Shown here one piece after another: positions 1 through 9,873 of a stretch of DNA of 64,000 nt. The notes under the pieces were generated by a model. That model ran no database searches, was not told the DNA's origin, and was given only the letters and a program-made list of their open reading frames with translations. The position numbers were made by a program, and so were the translations under genes. How positions within the stretch are numbered: position 1 is the stretch's first letter; every line of letters starts with the position of its first letter. This DNA is from Chaetoceros tenuissimus (lineage: Eukaryota > Bacillariophyta > Thalassiosirophyceae > Chaetocerotales > Chaetocerotaceae): NCBI GenBank assembly GCA_021927905.1, contig BLLK01000022.1:372001-436000 (forward strand). Reading direction: 5' to 3'.

Positions 1-1
1 C

Positions 2-2641
2 AAGGAGGCTAATGATCATTCTGAACGTGTTGTATTGATGAAGGATCATTTGAAAAATGTAAAGCAGGAAATTTTCTATACTAATGGGGTGGTAGCAGCC
101 AAAAAAAAGGAAGTTGATACAGAAATACATCTCGCGGCCCTTGCCGAAAGAGAAAAGATTGCAGTAAACAAAGATATCAAATCTGCAAAAGACTCTATAC
201 AAGAGTACCAAGACAGTATTAAGAAGCTGCAACGAGAGAAACATATTGCAAATGATGAACTGGATAAGTTTAAGTTATCTTTGAATTGGAAGCAAGAAGA
301 ATTGGAGCAATGGGCGACAGCTGCTGCAAAACGTGAAAGCGACAATTTGGCCCTCGAAAAGTTCCGACGAGCAGATGAGGTAAAAATCAAAGAATTGACA
401 TTGAAGCTTGAAAATCTAAATAAGTCGTTAGTTCTACGAAGAGCACAGGTAGAAAATGAAAGGACAGACGTGCAGAGCAAAGAGTTGGAAATTCAGCGCA
501 TGACTGGCTCTTTCAAAAATAACCATGACGAGAGAAGGAAACTCATATCTCAGTGGCAAACAACTGTTGAGGCTATGCGTGATCGTGATTCTGAAATTGA
601 TATAATCTCACGCAAATATAGGAACGTCACAGAGCTACTACAAAATCAAAATAATTTAAAATCTGAAAGTCGTGGGCAGATTGAAGACATCAAGGTAACT
701 CAAACCATGACTATATTGTATATTCTATTGTTCTTATCATCAATACTGACATTCTTGCTATAGGCAGAGCTTGCAGAAATTGAGAAGGAATTGGAAGCTG
801 TGCATCGGATTGTTGAGACGAGACGTGAGGAAATGGTCGAGGAGGAAAACGCTTTGACCTCATTTCATGATGAAATTGATTTACTAAAGGCTGAGAGTGC
901 GGCATCAGCATTTACCCTGGAGAAGAGGAAAGCAGAAATTACTTTATTGGTCAAAGACAGCAAAGAAAAGACAGAAATGCTTGAGGTTCTACGAGCGAAA
1001 GTGGGTACACTACATGAGCAGCTAGTAACTGAAAAGAAAACTGTTGTTTCAAAGGAAAAGATCACTCAACATGTAGAGCAGAGATTGCAACAAAAGCAAA
1101 AAGAATTGAAGCAAGCGCATTCTCGCTACGAAACTTTGAAAGAGAAAATGTTTCAGGAGTCTAAGCACCTAGCAAAACTGCGAGAGAAAGAACTCAACTT
1201 TATTAATGAGATCAAGAGTACTCAGGTAAGGAAAACGATCTCTTTCTCAAAAAAGGTACACATGTGAGATCCATCTAACTCTGATTGAATAATATAGCAA
1301 AGCACCAAGAATATGAATTCAAGACTTCAACAACTTGAGCGCGAAAAGGCAAGACAAAATGAAGTCCTATACAACGCTGAATTTAAGTTGCAACAAATGG
1401 ACCGAAAAGTAGCAAGGGGACTTGGAGTACGATCATTAGATGAGAAAATTAACCTCACCAAAAGAATAAACGAGTTAAAAGAAGAAGAATCAGCTGCCAA
1501 AGACCGAAAGAAGGTGCTCGATCAAAAGTTTAAAGCACTTCAAAATGAGCTGAAGGAGTGGGAAAAGAAGATGAAGCAAAATGATACATCAAAAACCTCA
1601 CTCTCTAATACAATTAAAGAAATTGAACTCGAAATAACTTCCTGTGAACAATCACTAGCCAAGACAGAAATTGAGAAAGAAGACAATATGGTCAAGTTTG
1701 ATTTGGTTCGTCTAGAAGTAAGAAGACTTCGTGATATTTTGAACACTCTGGCTATGGAAGTGTATGGACTAGAAGATGTAAGTCAGCATATTTCAGATTC
1801 CCGCAGAGCGAAGAGGGAAGAACTATGTGTAGAAATGGATATCAAAGTTGCACAAGCGCGAATAGCTGAGGAGGAACGCCATAACTGTGCTATAGAGGCT
1901 GGGCAACGAACATTGGTTGCAGATAAAATGAAGGCAAAATATGAAATGATTACAAAAGCTCACAACACTGGTGAGGACGGAGAAGAAGAGAATTCGCAAT
2001 TGTATAATCTGATTGCTGCCGCTCAGAAAAGGGCTGATCTTCAACAAGAAGGAGACAGGTTGGACGAAGAAATCAGGACCAAACAGAAGGAAATTAAGTC
2101 TATGGAGAAAACGTTGAAGCACTTGAAACAGAGAAATACAAATTTCCGACAGTCGTTCACAAAGATTGACAAAAGTAGCGAGGAATACCAAGTCCTACAA
2201 AACCTTGAGTCAAAGCTGGAGGAAACAGAAAGGTCTCTTTTTCAAGTAAAGAGCAAGTCGCATAAAAAGAGTAGAGACTACAGTCAAGCGTCAAGGAAAC
2301 TGGAAGAGCTAAGGGATGTGCAAGCGAAACTGAAGGAGGAAATCGTCCAACTGAATGAGAAAAAAGGAAAAGTTGAGGTGGAATTGGAGTCTCTTAAAAG
2401 AGAGGAACTAGATATTTGCAACGAGCTACGAGAAAAGAGTTTGCTTCATAAGAAACAATTTTATCCACATGTCTCAATCAAAGAAACGAAATGGTCTATT
2501 CAAGAATTATTTTTTCTTTGCAATGTGAAGGAGAAACATTTTGGCCATATTATAGAAATGCTAAAAGGCATCTGCCAAGACTTTCCAGACACAAAAAGTG
2601 ATATTGTTTCATCTCTCACTAACGAAGGTGTAAATTTGTAA
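2..2641 (+). CDS. CCDC39: CCDC39-like axonemal coiled-coil protein, 3' part
   Basis: Exons 2-694, 764-1225 and 1298-2641, all joined in phase 0 by GT-AG introns of 69 and 72 nt. The reading frame is open at the left edge, so the N-terminus lies outside the window; 831 residues are visible against about 940 in animal CCDC39. The protein is almost entirely coiled coil. Family identity rests on conserved stretches such as HFKNVKQE-like and NWKQEELEQW near the start, EGDRLDEEI, and NTNFRQSFTKIDKSSEEY near residue 680, which align with human CCDC39 from memory. CCDC39 with CCDC40 forms the 96-nm ruler that places inner dynein arms and radial spokes along motile cilia. Its presence implies that the organism builds a motile flagellum at some stage, presumably in sperm. 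No partner gene CCDC40 is seen here. The gene ends convergently, 148 nt from the glycerol dehydrogenase stop. Confidence 0.85.
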
Positions 2642-2789
2642 ATAAGATGTAGGCTAGTATTTATTTTGAAATATATGCATCGGAATATGAGGTCAGTTGT
2701 ACTGATTACTTCCATCCGAGCTCAATCTGTTATTGTTGCTACTACTATCATAACTATTCATTCGCTTCATTTTATACACCAATAAAATT

Positions 2790-3935
2790 TTACACAGCCT
2801 GTGGATTACATTGCTCTCTTGCATGATTCTTTTCAAAATTTTGACCGCAATAATCAGCAGCTCTTATAGCATCTGCTAAAATTTCTGCATTGACTGGGAA
2901 AAGACCGTTATGAGAGGTCTCGCCTTCGACGGTAGCTCTTTCTGCAATTTGTCTAATAGCATTCGTGTCTGTGCTATCGATACCTACAGCCTTTAAAGTA
3001 ATTGGTAACTGTACATCATAACAGAATTTTAGAACTCTTTTCAGCTCTTCCTGAGGTCTACCTTCAAGAACAAGCTGAGTGACCAACCCAAATGCTACCT
3101 TTTCTCCATGGGTGTAGTTTGCACATTGAGGTTGCGTAGTCAAACCGTTATGGACTGCATGCGCAATACATAACCCTCCACTCTCAAAACCGAGCCCACT
3201 TAGCAATGTATTTGCCTCCACTACACGCTCTAATGCCGGTGTTATTGCATCTACTTCTACATCTCGAGCTGCTGCAACCCCATCATTCATCAAGGTCTCA
3301 TAGCAGAGCTTGGACAGGGCTAAACCAGTTTCAGTTTGCTTTCCACCAAGGAAGTTTTTGGCATTTGCTTCTCTGACCGATCTCGCCTCAAACCAAGTCG
3401 CTAGAGCATCTCCAATGCCTCCTACTAGCATGCGTCTTGGTGCGAGAGCTACTACGCGAGTGTCAACAAGAACAAGAGTTGGATGTCTTTTTGTGAATCT
3501 ATATTCTTGAAAGGAATGATCTTCATGATACATTACGCAAAGAGTACTGCAAGGGGCATCTGTAGAGGCAATGGAGGGACACGACACAAATTCACAATCT
3601 GATAAAACAGATGCTGAACGAACTGCGTCAATCACCTGACCACCACCAAATGCAATAAGAGTCTTTGCATCGGCGTTCTTGGCAACCTGCGCAATCTTAT
3701 CAGCTTCTTTAGAGGTACAAATGCCTCCAAAAGGTAAATATGTAAAATCATAACCATTTGCTTCAAGAGATTTTTCCCATTTTTCATGGAGTAGCTTATA
3801 AGGAGTCTGTGAGGACACGACTACTACTGGAGACTTCAGTCCAAGCTTCTTCATCTCCTCCCCGATAAACGCAGTTGCATCACTCCCCTGGACATATTTC
3901 TCTGGAGAGCCAAAGACTTTGAGGTTATTCGACAT
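2790..3935 (-). CDS. Glycerol dehydrogenase-like, iron-containing ADH superfamily
   Basis: Single exon of 381 aa, close to the 365-380 aa of bacterial GldA. The family oxidises glycerol to dihydroxyacetone with NAD+ and a metal ion. The dinucleotide-binding motif reads FGGGQVIDAVR (about 96-106). The three expected metal ligands are present: Asp176 in GGIGDAL, His259 in CIAHAVHNGL and His276 in THGEKVAFG. No signal peptide or transit sequence is evident, so a cytosolic location is likely. The start is the first ATG after an upstream AT-rich stretch. Close relatives are mostly bacterial, which would fit an old lateral transfer, but that is inference; codon use and base content look like the neighbours. 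Substrate could be another small polyol; the fold and metal site are secure. Confidence 0.85.
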   Translation of the reverse strand: MSNNLKVFGSPEKYVQGSDATAFIGEEMKKLGLKSPVVVVSSQTPYKLLHEKWEKSLEANGYDFTYLPFGGICTSKEADKIAQVAKNADAKTLIAFGGGQVIDAVRSASVLSDCEFVSCPSIASTDAPCSTLCVMYHEDHSFQEYRFTKRHPTLVLVDTRVVALAPRRMLVGGIGDALATWFEARSVREANAKNFLGGKQTETGLALSKLCYETLMNDGVAAARDVEVDAITPALERVVEANTLLSGLGFESGGLCIAHAVHNGLTTQPQCANYTHGEKVAFGLVTQLVLEGRPQEELKRVLKFCYDVQLPITLKAVGIDSTDTNAIRQIAERATVEGETSHNGLFPVNAEILADAIRAADYCGQNFEKNHAREQCNPQAV

Positions 3936-4283
3936 GATTTTCTTTGTTAGTTTTCGATGGATTCAATCATATGATTTATGAGTAACATTTAAGAGCTTGC
4001 TTCTCATCATAATAACTATCAAACGCTTGATGTGATTAGAAATGAGAAGGATATGAAAAAGAAGCCTCAGATTCACATGATCTTAAGATTTGGAGAAAAT
4101 ATGATGCCGACAAGATCCCGGGTCGGATGGACTACTCATGCATCCTAATTTATAGTATTTTAGCTATATTAGCGATTTCTTCTTTCCCTAAAAAACTTTT
4201 ATACTTTTCTTCACAGAACATCAGAAATAATGATACAGCACTCATAGAACAACTCAGTCCGGCGGAAACTACAATTTACAAAG
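3936..4283. other. Intergenic, divergent promoters
   Basis: This 348-nt stretch separates two divergent genes (glycerol dehydrogenase and the ankyrin protein) and must hold both promoters. I see no RNA gene, no repeat and no clear motif in it. Confidence 0.5.
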
Positions 4284-5111
4284 ATGAACGATGAAAAGTT
4301 ATGGTGGCTATGTTTCTATTGCAAATGGGATGGAGTGCGAGAGTACCTTCGAAGGAAAAAGAAGAGAAAGGCAACAATAGAAAAGATACGATGTTGTTTT
4401 CATACAGTTTGCTCGAACAATGCCCCCGTGGATGTAATAGAAGCCATGATTCACATTGCAGGCAGGGATATCGTTTTTGAAAAAGACTATGAGTCACAAA
4501 CTCCCCTACATGATGCATGTGCTAGTGACAGGGCAAGTATTGATACAATCAATTTATTGATTGATATTGGAGGAAAGAAATTACTTTTAATGCAAGATCG
4601 GCATGGATGGACAGCCCTTCATAGTGCTTGTAGATGGATAGACAACACAGAGGTTATCAAATTATTGATAAGACGAGGTGGAAGAGAACTAGCAAAAATA
4701 CAAGATAAGGATGGCATAGTAGCAAAAGAGATAGATGATTTTGTGCGCTGGAATCATATCATTGAATATACACTCATCATATCAGATTACATGGATCTAG
4801 CTTCTAAAAACAAACTGGATCAAGATGATGTTATACTGGTTGAAACAATTCTATCATCGAATCCTACAGTCAAGGATCTAAATCTCATCATCAACACAGA
4901 TGGAGTTCCTTCAAACCATAAAGAAATGTTCCAGAGGTACCGAGATCAAAAGCTCAAACACGATATATTCCTATATTCTATGGAATGGGTACTGAAATCT
5001 ACAAAAGTTTCCAAAGAGCAGCGGCAATTATATAGCGACTATCGTGAAAAACTGAGAGACGAAAGTGCAGAATACAAATCGAAGAGAAGGAGGCTTTTAA
5101 GCTCATGTTGA
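4284..5111 (+). CDS. Ankyrin-repeat protein
   Basis: Single exon of 275 aa. Two clear ankyrin units are visible, with TPLHDACAS (about 73-81) and TALHSACRW (about 110-118), each followed by a helix and a turn of the type LLIDIGGKK and LLIRRGGRE; a degenerate unit precedes them (residues 40-65). The GG-R-E spacing between repeats, where most ankyrins have a single G, is a style I associate with large ankyrin families of centric diatoms. The C-terminal third (170-275) is helical and basic, with the tail KSKRRR, and shows no known domain. Ankyrin repeats bind other proteins; no partner can be inferred. No signal peptide or membrane segment is seen. Confidence 0.75.
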   Translation: MNDEKLWWLCFYCKWDGVREYLRRKKKRKATIEKIRCCFHTVCSNNAPVDVIEAMIHIAGRDIVFEKDYESQTPLHDACASDRASIDTINLLIDIGGKKLLLMQDRHGWTALHSACRWIDNTEVIKLLIRRGGRELAKIQDKDGIVAKEIDDFVRWNHIIEYTLIISDYMDLASKNKLDQDDVILVETILSSNPTVKDLNLIINTDGVPSNHKEMFQRYRDQKLKHDIFLYSMEWVLKSTKVSKEQRQLYSDYREKLRDESAEYKSKRRRLLSSC

Positions 5112-5471
5112 AAATAAAAAAAAATGAATTTTGCAATCCAAGTATAAACTTTATTTGTGCATATAGTTCCATGATAGCTAATACTAGGAGGTATAACCAT
5201 TTCTAAGTCAACCATATTTTTTCAAAATTTACTTCTTGGGAGACGGTTAAAAGCGGGTATTGACAAGTGTCAATTTCAAGTGCGCGCTCAAAAATTTGGT
5301 TCCCAAAATTTGATGAAAGAATCGGACCGCGCGCTCTTCATTTGTATGTCGTCTCCAATACAAAGGTACCACCATATTACCACAAGAACAAAGGAAGGTC
5401 TACAAAGTGCCATTTTTACCCTAGCTCTAAGGCAGTTGAACAACTCACATCGCTATTGAATTATTTTCAGC
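5112..5471 (+). promoter_or_regulatory. Upstream region of CAF-1 p60 with palindrome and paired GC boxes
   Basis: This 360-nt gap lies between the ankyrin gene and the CAF-1 p60 start. It contains the perfect inverted repeat TTGACAAGTGTCAA (5260-5273) and two copies of GCGCGCTC (5282-5289 and 5329-5336) around an A/T-rich near-palindrome. GC-rich 8-mers are rare in this AT-rich sequence, so they are candidate transcription-factor sites. An open frame from 5267 overlaps the region but has no ATG at its start and shows no family features. Confidence 0.3.
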
Positions 5472-7340
5472 ATGAAGATAGAAACTCCTCAAATTCTCTG
5501 GCACAATGGTGAGAACGGGAAACCAGCTCCACTCTACTCCGCCTCTCTGCTACAAACACAAGATACCATCAATGGAAACTCTACACAAGAAATGAATATC
5601 CTGGCAACAGCGGGCAACTCTGAAGAGCTCCATATCTGGAAAATCAAGCTGGATGCGTCTCATGATTCTCAACCTGAAAACCCACCTGCTCGTAAAAAGT
5701 CAAAGATATTTTCGGTAACAAACACGCCAAATATCCAACACCTCACCACCCTTACTCGTCATACACAGTCCATCAACAGCATTGCATTTTCTCCAAATGG
5801 TAATCATCTTGCCTCTGCCGGAGACCAGGGGACACTCATGATTCACACAATTCCTTCTCCATACTTTGATAATGAATCAGAATCTCAACACGATCCTCAT
5901 GAATTTTGGCATAAAAAATTCACACAAGAAAGTGACCTCAGCCTAAAAATGATCTCTAGTAAGGCACAAGATATAATGGATATTTCTTGGTCAAAGTCAT
6001 CCGATAAATTCATGATTGGAACCGTAGATCATAGTGTCATCATCTATCAGCAAGTACTCGCCAGAGAGGGTGATAAAGTGATTGTCAAGGACTGGAAGGA
6101 GATCTACAGAAATGCAACTGAACATAGGAATTATGTACAAGGGGTAAGCTTTGATCCTCTCGGAGTTTATTTTGCAAGTCAGGGAAGCGACCGAACTGTC
6201 AAGGTTTGGTCTAGAAAGAACAAGACTTTGAAAGAGGAGAAGCGTGTACTCATGGATCAAGATAAGAATACTGAAGAGAGTAAAAAAGAAGATATTGAAA
6301 GTGTTGACCATGATTCAAATTGGAAGACTTTTGACGTGGTGAGCAAAGCTAAAACTCTGAAATATAGAAGTATGAACACAGAATCTACTTGTGATGACAG
6401 TTCTGAGGAAGAGAAGGAAATCAAACGTCACTTGTTTGCTGATGAGAGTACTCTCGAGTCCTTTTTTAGAAGATTATCATGGACTGCAGACGGCGCTTTT
6501 TTGATCACTCCCGCCTCCCTCTATCATGATCCATCCACCAGTGATAGTTCTGGACCTTCATATGCTACCTATCTTTTTGCAAGACACCAATTTGAGAAAC
6601 CATACAAGGTTCTACACGGATTAGAAAAGCCATCTGTTGTGATCCGGGCGAACCCTGTTTTGTTTCAACTGCCACATTGTGTAAATTTACAAAAAGAAAA
6701 TGCAAATCCATCAGCATCCCCCTCCTCCGTAACATCATCACCAGATGTTCGTGGAGGGCTTGGATACAGATCATTGTTCGCAGTGTTGACAATTGACTCA
6801 GTTTTGATCTATGATACTTTCCATTCAGCACCTTTGTGCATTGCTAAAAACTTGCATTATGCAAGTTTGTCAGATTGCTCATGGTCTGCGGATGGGCATC
6901 ATTTGATAGTGACCAGCACTGATGGATATATCTCAATGATTTCATTTGACGAAGGTGAATTGGGAGAAGTGTTCCATAAATCTGTTTCGGTTGGGAGACT
7001 CACAGAAGAACAATGTAAGATCGTCAGTACACCTATTAAAAACGATCCTAAGGTGGTGGTAGATAAGGTCAAGGTTATCATTCCACCTTGTGAACCAGGA
7101 ACTAGCAGCATTGTTGCTCCACCTTCAAAGAAAGCTCGCGTATCATTTGATGAAACAGCAACTTCTACAGACGCGACCGATGCAGCACAGCAAATAAACA
7201 CACTAGTCGTACGTAAGAAGAAAAAGAGAGCCACTCTTACTCCTGTCACAATTGATTTGCAAGGGGAAGTTGACAAGGAGGTTGTCGGGGCTGTTACTAG
7301 TCTAAGTATCGAGAATTCATCGATTTCTCAGTCCTCATAA
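5472..7340 (+). CDS. CHAF1B: Chromatin assembly factor 1 p60 subunit, WD40
   Basis: Single exon of 622 aa. The start at 5472 gives the N-terminus MKIETPQILWHN, which matches the family start (Met-Lys then a WHN block). WD repeats are recognisable at about 40-56 (ELHIWKI), 95-127, 165-191, 219-250 (HRNYVQGVSFDPLG, SDRTVKVWS), 333-350 (FFRRLSWTADGAFLITPA) and 470-500. The pairs NYVQGVSFDPLG and FFRRLSWTADG are characteristic of p60/FAS2/Cac2 and not of other WD40 proteins. CAF-1 deposits new H3-H4 behind the replication fork with PCNA; p60 is the WD40 subunit. The C-terminal 120 residues are low-complexity with a basic KKKKR patch, probably disordered. Expected in the nucleus. Confidence 0.88.
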   Translation: MKIETPQILWHNGENGKPAPLYSASLLQTQDTINGNSTQEMNILATAGNSEELHIWKIKLDASHDSQPENPPARKKSKIFSVTNTPNIQHLTTLTRHTQSINSIAFSPNGNHLASAGDQGTLMIHTIPSPYFDNESESQHDPHEFWHKKFTQESDLSLKMISSKAQDIMDISWSKSSDKFMIGTVDHSVIIYQQVLAREGDKVIVKDWKEIYRNATEHRNYVQGVSFDPLGVYFASQGSDRTVKVWSRKNKTLKEEKRVLMDQDKNTEESKKEDIESVDHDSNWKTFDVVSKAKTLKYRSMNTESTCDDSSEEEKEIKRHLFADESTLESFFRRLSWTADGAFLITPASLYHDPSTSDSSGPSYATYLFARHQFEKPYKVLHGLEKPSVVIRANPVLFQLPHCVNLQKENANPSASPSSVTSSPDVRGGLGYRSLFAVLTIDSVLIYDTFHSAPLCIAKNLHYASLSDCSWSADGHHLIVTSTDGYISMISFDEGELGEVFHKSVSVGRLTEEQCKIVSTPIKNDPKVVVDKVKVIIPPCEPGTSSIVAPPSKKARVSFDETATSTDATDAAQQINTLVVRKKKKRATLTPVTIDLQGEVDKEVVGAVTSLSIENSSISQSS

Positions 7341-7455
7341 TTAAGGTATATAATACCATGAATGAGTCTCAGTAATTTTAGGGGTCAAGTTGATGTAGGA
7401 ATAAATATAATTCTTCTCAATAATTACTATAAATTATTCAATAATATCCAGATAT

Positions 7456-9170
7456 CTATTTCAACCGTTTGGACAAGTGACGTCTGAGAATCTCACCCCT
7501 TTCTAAACTATCTTTTTCATTTTTTTCCCTCCTTCTCTTATGTAACGCTTCATTGAGAGCTTCGAAATATTCAGTATAATCTTTCTTCTCCTGTGAATGA
7601 CGATGGGCAAGGTGCCTAGCATCAGCCTTTGCTTGATCTTTATCCCCAGTTTTTTCGAAGATTTCATCTTCAAGTTTCTTTACTTTCCGCTTGATCCTCT
7701 CTTTTGGCCCAAGAATGTCATTGTCAGTCAAGACGCGTGTACCAGAGTTTACTTCATCCAACTCGGTTTGGATCAAACCTCGATGCCATGTAAGTAGTTC
7801 TACTACTCGATTAGCTGTCTCTTTTGTATTCCATTCATCAGAGCTGTACTTAGCGATTAGTCTATCAAGTTCATGAAGCATTCCTTCCAGCATCTCTGCA
7901 GAGAAGTTGTAGTCAGCTTCGACAAAGCCAGGTCTATCATAGATAGTTCTAAGTCCCTTTCTATTGACAATCAGCTCCTCCCAAACGCAATACCAAGCCT
8001 CTTCTGCAATGACCCACTTGGCCATTTTCTCATTATTCATGAGGACTTGGGCAATCTTGCGAGTCTCAGCTGGGCCCTCTGTGTAATCAGAAAGTTTCTC
8101 TGCCGAGATGACAGCCACAGGCTCGCATCCTCCGCTCACATCATCGATACAATGGGGATCATAACTTGGGATTACAACTTGGTCACCAACTATTTTTTCG
8201 TATGTTATGCTACTTTTAGGGTAGACTGTAGGCATCATGAGCATATTCCAATGCTCAGGCGTGGTGATCTTATGAGTAAAAATGTCTCGGAGAAGACCAC
8301 CTTCCATCCAGTAGTCGATGAACCATCCATACCAATGCACTTCGTCAAGTACACGCAGGTCTCTCCACGCAAGAAAGTCTTCCATAGGAGGTCTCTCGAT
8401 GTAAAGGTTATCAAGAAACATATTTGCCTGATCCCATGTTTTTGCATAACTTCAAATGGACAAATTGAGATTTATGGGACACCTTGAACAATCACTTTAA
8501 AAAGTAAATTTGCTTTACTTACCCAATATCCCACAGAATATCATGGTATTCTACCATAGATCTACGAATGTTTCGTATCATCATTACGACTTGATCAGCT
8601 GCATCTTCCCATCCCCATATGCCTTCATGATGGGGGTAGTTTGCTAAATCTCGATAAAGAATTTCGCCGACTCAATGTGAGTTTGTGAATTACAGTAATA
8701 CTCAAGTAAGAAACATGTAACAACTTCATGCTCACCTTTGATGAATGGATTATTGCTCATTCCAAGGAATTCAAAGTCCCACTCATCTTTCGCAGCTATA
8801 TATGTGAAGTAGTTTTGTGTGTGAGAAAAGTGAGTTTGTAACTTATTGGTGAAAATAAAAGAATGTACTGACCCCAATTCGTCAAAGCTTCCATTTGAAC
8901 AAAGATCATTCGTTTATCTCCACTAGGAAAGCCGACGATAGCAGTTTTGTAGAAATCAATTTCTTCCGGTACATCATAGAGAGGAGGTTGCCACTCGCAA
9001 TTTCCATTTCCAAGGTCAATAGTAAGAGATCGATCAGTGCTTGCAGAAATGATACTCCTACTAGTTGTGTTGCTTCTCTCATTGCTTTCGCAAATGTAGC
9101 TGTAGTAGGCAAGATATGCAAGACAACTCAATACAACAAATCTTGTCATGCCCTTTTTATTCTTCCACAT
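7456..9170 (-). CDS. Sulfotransferase-like type II membrane protein, copy A
   Basis: Exons (minus strand) 8873-9170, 8736-8795, 8523-8643 and 7456-8449 give 490 aa; all splice sites are GT-AG and phases are 1, 1, 2. The ATG at 9170 is chosen because it puts a short basic tail before a membrane segment (about 10-25), as in the two paralogues. After a conserved block CEWQPPLYDVPEE (58-70) comes GFPSGDKR (80-87), placed like the PAPS-binding loop of sulfotransferases, and IRNIRRSMVEY (about 142-152), placed like the second PAPS motif. The C-terminus is a charged coiled coil. I infer a Golgi or ER enzyme with its domain in the lumen; the loop is not canonical, so activity is uncertain. It forms a head-to-head pair with copy B; a third copy lies at 28.7 kb. 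Confidence 0.7.
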
Positions 9171-9873
9171 GTTTTTTATGCCTCTATATTTCATTAAATA
9201 ATCAAAAACTTTTACAACGAATGCATTCCCTAAGAAAGGTTTGTCTTTTGTAATTATGAAACTAGAAAGTGGAACAGTGGAGTGGAATTGATGGCGAATC
9301 ATTAGGCATTAATTGAGGCGAGAGGATTTTTCAGTTATCTGTTCCCGGTAGTACTTCTACAAACGTCGTTAAAAGATACTTTATCTTCCACCTCATTGAA
9401 GTCTCTTCATCATAGAGAATTCCGAACGGATGGATTCGATTCTTCATTCATATACTACCATCTATAACCACTAGTAGTTTAAATTCATTATTCGGGTCAA
9501 CTTGTAGATTTTGAAGTATTTCTTACCTTTATCGAAGAAAGGTTAGATCACTTGGGCTGCCAAATGTATCACAAATCACAAATAATGATTTTAAGCTTTT
9601 GGTCACAAAAAAGTCATGAGGTCATTTTATTCTCCGAGATTCTCTTGTTTCACTGGTTCATCATTTTTAGTCACTAGTATTCGGGAACAAAAGTGATGTT
9701 CCATTCCACATTTATCTCTTTTGCTACTTGACGTATGTACTAACATCAGTATAATACGTAAGGAACGTAGAAATGGATGAACGACAGAAGATGTAGATGC
9801 TAACTCCTCAATTGTTCACCATAGGTTTACATTGTGGCATGAAAGAATATTTCTTTTCCTTCTAGCAAATAGG
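9171..9873. other. Shared intergenic of the head-to-head paralogues
   Basis: About 700 nt between the start codons of copies A and B. It should hold both promoters. It is AT-rich; I see no RNA gene, no long inverted repeat joining the two sides and no other coding sequence. Confidence 0.45.

Noticed and set aside
5267-5512. Open frame overlapping the CAF-1 p60 start
   Set aside because: It lacks an ATG at its start and runs out of frame into a well-supported WD40 gene; the GC boxes explain its odd composition.
9303-9873. tRNA or other small RNA genes in the longer gaps
   Set aside because: I scanned the gaps for the T-loop word GTTCGA-N-TC with a matching acceptor stem and found none; a covariance search could still find one.
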